Assembly: GCA_905234735.1 (NCBI GenBank)
Contig: CAJOJA010000025.1
Location: 1 to 33,096, forward strand
DNA: 33,096 nucleotides
Origin: an uncultured Bacteroidaceae bacterium
Lineage (GTDB): Bacteria > Bacteroidota > Bacteroidia > Bacteroidales > Bacteroidaceae
Direction: 5' to 3'
Shown: piece by piece, positions 32,899 to 33,096 of the stretch
How the letters are laid out: each line of letters starts with the position of its first letter
How positions within the stretch are numbered: position 1 is the first letter of the stretch
Program-made: the position numbers and the translations under genes
Notes under the pieces: model-generated
Database searches by the model: none
The model's input: the letters and a program-made list of their open reading frames with translations, nothing else
Told to the model about the DNA's origin: nothing

Positions 32899-32914
32899 TT
32901 CGCATAATTTTTTG

Positions 32915-32922
32915 CAAAGATA
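32915..32922 (-). promoter_or_regulatory. -7 box of the kinase-protease unit
   Basis: TATCTTTG followed by C on the reverse strand, 17 bp before the chosen start codon. Divergent from the tRNA-Asn promoter across a 44-bp AT-rich interval. Confidence 0.65.
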
Positions 32923-32966
32923 CAAATTTTTTTGCTTATTTATTTTGCATATCCAAAATTTCTTTA

Positions 32967-32974
32967 TACCTTTG
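32967..32974 (+). promoter_or_regulatory. -7 box of tRNA-Asn
   Basis: TACCTTTG followed by C, 23 bp before the mature tRNA 5' end. Confidence 0.65.
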
Positions 32975-32997
32975 CACTCGCAATCGAAAAATAACCC

Positions 32998-33071
32998 GCT
33001 TCAGTAGCTCAGTTGGTTAGAGCACCTGACTGTTAATCAGGGGGTCGTTGGTTCAAGCCCATCCTGAAGCG
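32998..33071 (+). tRNA. tRNA-Asn(GTT)
   Basis: A 74-nt cloverleaf: acceptor GCTTCAG/CTGAAGC, D arm GCTC..GAGC, anticodon stem CCTGA/TCAGG with loop CTGTTAA (anticodon GTT), variable loop GGGTC, T arm GTTGG-TTCAAGC-CCATC, discriminator G. The T stem has one T-T mismatch (second pair). CCA is not encoded; CCT follows the discriminator, so the CCA end must be added or repaired by nucleotidyltransferase. Confidence 0.93.
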
Positions 33072-33096
33072 CCTTAGAAATCAAGGAGTTACGAGA

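Overview
The window looks like chromosomal DNA of a Bacteroidales bacterium, most likely Prevotellaceae. This rests on three things: nearly every transcription unit that can be delimited starts with the Bacteroidetes -7 box TANNTTTG; the gene neighbourhoods (rimP-nusA-infB-cvpA-sufB, rsfS-ftsH-cdsA) fit that order; and several proteins are typical of the phylum, such as the SusC-like TonB receptor type, an OmpP1/FadL porin, an LRR_5 surface-type domain and an AAA_14/DUF4143 ATPase. Core genes are GC-rich. The first ~430 bases and the LRR-caspase gene at 8450-10156 are visibly AT-richer.

Layout, left to right. 1-364 holds the 3' end of an unknown secreted-type gene and a small reading frame that has lost a normal start codon. 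429-7748 is a forward block: a secreted DUF3237 protein, pnp, then rsfS-ftsH-cdsA and an esterase-like phytase-family protein. rsfS is preceded by a duplicated promoter. 7749-8449 is a gene-free stretch with tandem and inverted repeats, followed by a promoter and an elaborate, unrecognised RNA fold that leads into the LRR-caspase fusion gene. On the reverse strand come an AAA_14/DUF4143 ATPase with four direct repeats of exactly 32-bp period at its promoter, tRNA-Lys(TTT), an AI-2E family permease and thymidine kinase. Divergent from tdk are rsmI, a coiled-coil lipoprotein and hflX.

16980-21719 is an envelope region: a FadL-type outer-membrane protein, a divergent AraC regulator, and a TonB-dependent receptor with a His-rich segment that hints at a metal ligand. 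21748-29790 is a seven-gene reverse operon read as rimP, nusA, infB, cvpA, sufB, tadA and an FAD reductase. It joins translation and transcription factors to Fe-S assembly, but sufC and sufD do not follow sufB. 29791-30109 is rich in perfect inverted repeats. 30110-32898 is a reverse unit of a PfkB sugar/nucleoside kinase, an S41 (Ctp-type) protease and a 42-residue membrane protein that overlaps the protease stop codon. The window ends with tRNA-Asn(GTT).

The least explained parts are the RNA fold at 8179-8400, the 32-bp repeat array at 11752-11867, the 15-bp inverted repeat at 29974-30027, the coupled 42-aa membrane protein, and short G/C-rich elements that have entered the ends or interior of coding frames (ftsH, rsmI, hflX, sufB). 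No phage, insertion sequence, CRISPR array or complete defence operon was seen.
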